Shown in pieces: positions 61,444-64,000 of a stretch of 64,000 nucleotides of DNA. The notes under the pieces are model-generated. The model was not told where the DNA came from. It ran no database searches and was given only the letters and a program-made list of their open reading frames with translations. The position numbers and the translations under genes are program-made. The stretch covers positions 1 to 64,000 of the forward strand of contig NZ_JAIVFW010000011.1 of assembly GCF_020829595.1 (NCBI RefSeq), read 5' to 3'. Source of the DNA: Nostoc sp. CHAB 5844. Lineage in GTDB: Bacteria > Cyanobacteriota > Cyanobacteriia > Cyanobacteriales > Nostocaceae. Numbering within the stretch: the first letter of the stretch is position 1; each line of letters starts with the position of its first letter.

Positions 61444-62136
61444 ATGGACATTCGTTCAGGTATCTATAAAATAAAAAATAGAGTCAATGGCAAGTTCTAT
61501 ATAGGGTCAAGCAAGAATATTAAGGTAAGGTTTTGGCAACACGTTAATAGTTTAAAAAAAGGAGATCATCACTCTTATCGGCTTCAGGCAGATTGGGATA
61601 AGTTTGGTGAAGAAAGTTTTGAGCTTTTTGTTATCGAGGAAGTTGAGGCTGAAAAACTTTCGTACGTAGAACAAAATTATTTAAACTTGTATCGAACATT
61701 TGACCCTAGCATTGGCTACAATATTTGCGCCTTGGCTGACAGAAGGACTCGTCCCACCTACCAAGGGATGTCTCACGAAGAAATAGAAGAATGCTTAAAT
61801 GACGATTTGCGTGAGGAATGCTTTTCTTTTGAGAGTTTCCTGAATTTTGACAAACTTATTAAGGGCTTTAAAGAGCATAAAGTTCTTGACGCTCTTATAG
61901 ATAAACGTCCAGGCGTTCCCAAACTTCCTGCTCAACTTTATTTGCGCCTCGTAATTGCCTCGTTGGCGGCAAAAAAAGATATTAGCGCCTGCATCAGCAC
62001 TGCGCTGGAAACTTACACCATGCGGAATGAGGAAAAGCACTTGAACGAAATCAAAATTCAAGCGGCGGCGGCTGACGTAACAGTAGAAGAATACTTGGTG
62101 GATGCGATCGCTCAACGCCTAAAAAAAGATGAATAG
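61444..62136 (+). CDS. GIY-YIG endonuclease with C-terminal helical domain
   Basis: 230 residues. Residues 5-90 are a complete SegA/SegE-like GIY-YIG domain: GIYKIKNRVNGKFYIGSSKN, the Arg in VRFWQH, and the Glu in SYVEQNYL (metal ligand). The C-terminal 130 residues are helical (KDISACISTALETYTM and DVTVEEYLVDAIAQRL) and probably bind DNA. Homing-type nucleases of this family are common in phages and mobile elements; this one may cut at the element's site or restrict rivals. A terminator hairpin follows (62138-62160). Confidence 0.85.
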   Translation: MDIRSGIYKIKNRVNGKFYIGSSKNIKVRFWQHVNSLKKGDHHSYRLQADWDKFGEESFELFVIEEVEAEKLSYVEQNYLNLYRTFDPSIGYNICALADRRTRPTYQGMSHEEIEECLNDDLREECFSFESFLNFDKLIKGFKEHKVLDALIDKRPGVPKLPAQLYLRLVIASLAAKKDISACISTALETYTMRNEEKHLNEIKIQAAAADVTVEEYLVDAIAQRLKKDE

Positions 62137-62137
62137 C

Positions 62138-62160
62138 TATCTGGCGGAATCCGCCAGATA
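62138..62160 (+). terminator. rho-independent terminator after the GIY-YIG gene
   Basis: TATCTGGCGG-AAT-CCGCCAGATA hairpin, perfect 10-bp arms, followed by CATTTGTTT. Confidence 0.75.
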
Positions 62161-62507
62161 CATTTGTTTACAACTCGGATTTTTGACATCAACAGATGCA
62201 CAAGCATCCTCGCAATTACCATCAAAACTATGCGTTTATGCTAAAAAGAAAGCTTGTTTATCCCCAACTCCATGAAACAGGCTCTCTTAAAAGCTTTTCT
62301 TATACTCTTTTTGTCCGCCCTCGCTCCAAGGTTGAACAAGGTTTGAAAAGAAGGCGGTTGGCTGAAGCTGACTTGTTTTTGAAGCCGATTTAACTGTATT
62401 TTCCCTTGCCAGAGTAAATATAAAGATTTTATAAAATCAGTATATCTCTCATTAATCTTGTTGCCTTTGCTACTGCCATAACGGAATAGCAAGGTTGAGG
62501 GGAAGCG
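62161..62507. other. intergenic region before the sigma factor gene
   Basis: No supported gene. A 65-codon frame (62196-62393) has no good start site and unusual composition. GAGGGGAAGCG precedes the ATG at 62508. Confidence 0.4.
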
Positions 62508-63356
62508 ATGAGAGAGATTTTTATGCTGTTTTTTGAAACTCGCAGCCTGACGCTGCGGAACCATCTCGTGGAACTCAATATTGGTTTGGCCAGGACAGTC
62601 GCTCACAGAATGAAAGCCAACTGTCGGCTAGATTTCGAGGAACTTTTTGAGTTGGCAACAGTTGGCCTTATAAAGGCAGTAGAACGCTACAATCCGAGCC
62701 AGAAGTATTTTACATCGTTCGCCTTGCCCTACATTAGGGGTGAAATCCAGCATTATGTACGGGATAAGCTAAGTGCTGTTCGCGTGCCACGAAGTTTACA
62801 TGAACTCAATAGCAAAATTAAAAAAGCACGGCTAGAACTGACATCTCAGTTTGGGCGATCGCCTGGCAATGCAGAAGTGGCGTTTTATCTGGGAATCGAT
62901 AAAGCCGATGTCGAGGAAGCGACAAAAGCTTCCCTTAATCAGAGATATCTGTGGAGTCTAGACTCCAAACTTGACGACACAGACGATTTGACATTAGGTG
63001 ATACTTTAATTGGGCAGGACTCGCCTCAATGTAGCAGCGAGGCAATACTGCAAAAATTACTGCAAGCTATAAAACAGATCGACAATCCGGCAATCGACTT
63101 GATATATCTACAAGGCAAGCCGATGAAGGAGGTGCAGAAACTATTGAAGATCTCAGAAGCTCAAATAAATGCCCTGTTACGTTTGGGCATAAACCAATTG
63201 GTACAGGCGGAAATTTGTGAATTGGATGAGGCGGTACAAATCGTCTCTGAGTGTGAGGATTTGAAAAACTTTGAAAAAACTGTAGGCTACTTGCTGCCTA
63301 GTGATGCGATCGCTTTTTTGCAGGAGTGGCTTTTTGGTCAGCTTGCTGTTGCTTGA
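62508..63356 (+). CDS. sigma-70 family factor encoded on the mobile element
   Basis: 282 residues. Region 2 is clear: LDFEELFELATVGLIKAVER, the -10-recognising FTSFALPYIRGEIQHYVRDK, then region 3 (VPRSLHELNSKIKKARLEL, GRSPGNAEVAFYLGI). Region 4 is weakly conserved (LIYLQGKPMKEVQKLLKISE). No region 1.1, so it is a group 3 (SigF/SigB-like) alternative sigma. It follows a GAGGGG ribosome-binding site. Carriage on a mobile element suggests that it directs host RNA polymerase to the element's own promoters, such as that of the leftward operon. A degenerate region 4 may mean reliance on region 2/3 contacts. Confidence 0.85.
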   Translation: MREIFMLFFETRSLTLRNHLVELNIGLARTVAHRMKANCRLDFEELFELATVGLIKAVERYNPSQKYFTSFALPYIRGEIQHYVRDKLSAVRVPRSLHELNSKIKKARLELTSQFGRSPGNAEVAFYLGIDKADVEEATKASLNQRYLWSLDSKLDDTDDLTLGDTLIGQDSPQCSSEAILQKLLQAIKQIDNPAIDLIYLQGKPMKEVQKLLKISEAQINALLRLGINQLVQAEICELDEAVQIVSECEDLKNFEKTVGYLLPSDAIAFLQEWLFGQLAVA

Positions 63357-63400
63357 GGAGGGCGATCGCAAGTAAGAGATGGGGTAATTTCATTATTTTG

Positions 63401-64000
63401 TCAGGCTATTTGCTGATGATAGATTTCCCTGGCCATTAAGTTGTGACTGGGATTGGATAATTCGCCTCTGATTCTTTCTTCCAGTAAGCCTAGCCAATTC
63501 ATCCGCTCCATTTGAGAAAGCCAGGTCATGGCTGGCGATTTACTGCTATTGGCAAGCTGTAAACATCGCAGCGCGACTCCGGCAGTGGCGCGTTGTGGCG
63601 CGAGTTCACTGAGGGCATAGCTTTTGGCATATCCCTGTAAATCCACATCCCAAATACCAACAGGGACACTAACGCCATTCCTGGCAACACAAAAGACCGC
63701 AAAACGATGAGATGCAGGGTGATTTGGATAATCGCTTGATCCCAGTTTGATAATTTCCCCGCCGTATTCCCCAAGTACTTCGCTGTGTAAATCGGGGAGA
63801 TAATCAAGCGTGATGAGATAATCACATCCGTAGATGGAAGTGATTCTGTAGGTTGCTTGAGCGCCTTGGGTTTTTCGCTCAAGTCGCAGCACGGCGCAAT
63901 TTTTTCCGTACCATCGCTTGAGGATTGTTGGCGATTGATGTTTTTTCTTGGGTCGAAATAATCGTTTAATCCACCGCCTAATTCTGGTAAGCCACCCATT
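63401..64000 (-). CDS. hypothetical protein, 5' end beyond window
   Basis: A GTG at 63892 gives 163 residues, but the frame is open without a stop to the window edge (reading RRWIKRLFRPKKKHQSPTIL toward 64000), so the real start probably lies beyond. The visible part has a basic N-terminal region, a beta-rich middle (TYRITSIYGCDYLITLDYL, HRFAVFCVARNGVSVPVGIW) and a helical C-terminus. No family recognised. Its position beside the sigma gene suggests another element gene. Confidence 0.6.
   Translation of the reverse strand, partial: NGWLTRIRRWIKRLFRPKKKHQSPTILKRWYGKNCAVLRLERKTQGAQATYRITSIYGCDYLITLDYLPDLHSEVLGEYGGEIIKLGSSDYPNHPASHRFAVFCVARNGVSVPVGIWDVDLQGYAKSYALSELAPQRATAGVALRCLQLANSSKSPAMTWLSQMERMNWLGLLEERIRGELSNPSHNLMAREIYHQQIA

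Noticed and set aside
62196-62393. 65-codon frame upstream of the sigma factor
   Set aside because: No ribosome-binding site, no recognisable features and composition unlike neighbouring genes.

Overview
This window is cyanobacterial chromosome, most likely from a heterocyst-forming Nostocales strain (Nostoc/Anabaena type). The evidence is the very frequent HIP1 octamer GCGATCGC, heptameric STRR tandem repeats (TTGACTA/TTGACCA type), Ycf23, kinase-WD40 and zinc-ribbon kinase proteins, Uma2, DUF4351 and DUF2887 nuclease-like families, and many dispersed palindromic repeats. Base composition is about 40% GC with AT-rich intergenic DNA.

Layout. 1-27 kb is mostly chromosomal: a retropepsin-like pair, a LuxR-HTH/TPR regulator, a DUF4351 protein, two zinc-ribbon Ser/Thr kinases, a PPC-domain exported protein, a divergent Zn/Mn ABC transporter (binding protein versus ATPase plus permease), Ycf23, a DegT aminotransferase, FetB, an exported cyanase-like protein of foreign appearance, a tandem Uma2 duplication interrupted by a decayed IS, a DUF547/TIGR04283 glycosyltransferase pair, an acyltransferase and a rhodanese.

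27,021-43,643 is the highlight. It is a 16.6-kb Tn7-like transposon with TGT...ACA ends, clustered TnsB-type end repeats at both termini, and a perfect 5-bp target duplication (TAAAT). It lies 8 bp past the 3' end of tRNA-Gly(CCC). It carries no recognisable transposase, TniQ, Cas12k or CRISPR array. Its cargo is a DISARM-like defence operon: a SNF2-type helicase (DrmD-like), an N6-adenine methyltransferase (DrmMI-like) and a 1782-residue Lhr/MrfA-type helicase that combines DrmA-like and DrmB/DUF1998-like parts with a C-terminal nuclease-like domain. Accessory DUF2887 genes and an orphan HicB accompany it. The methyltransferase has itself been invaded in frame by a palindrome-associated DUF559 nuclease module. 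The tRNA geometry fits RNA-guided type V-K (CAST) insertion, so the element may be mobilised in trans.

43.7-53.4 kb returns to chromosome: an RND efflux pump with its adaptor, an HD-domain protein, a DppC-type permease and a hybrid histidine kinase, spaced by STRR repeats. 53.4-54.4 kb is a mosaic of repeats ending in a tRNA-Val 3' half, which looks like an attachment-site scar. From there to the window edge (54.5-64 kb) is a second, different mobile element: a ten-gene, tightly coupled leftward operon (unusual membrane P-loop ATPase, membrane-tethered GIY-YIG protein, several small membrane proteins) and a control region with a divergent HTH/RHH regulator pair around a perfect 23-bp inverted repeat, a second GIY-YIG nuclease and a sigma-70 family factor.

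A recurring theme is repeats donating coding sequence. Palindromes or MITE-like elements supply the C-terminus of the LuxR/TPR protein and of the SNF2 helicase, and add in-frame segments to the helicases and the methyltransferase.
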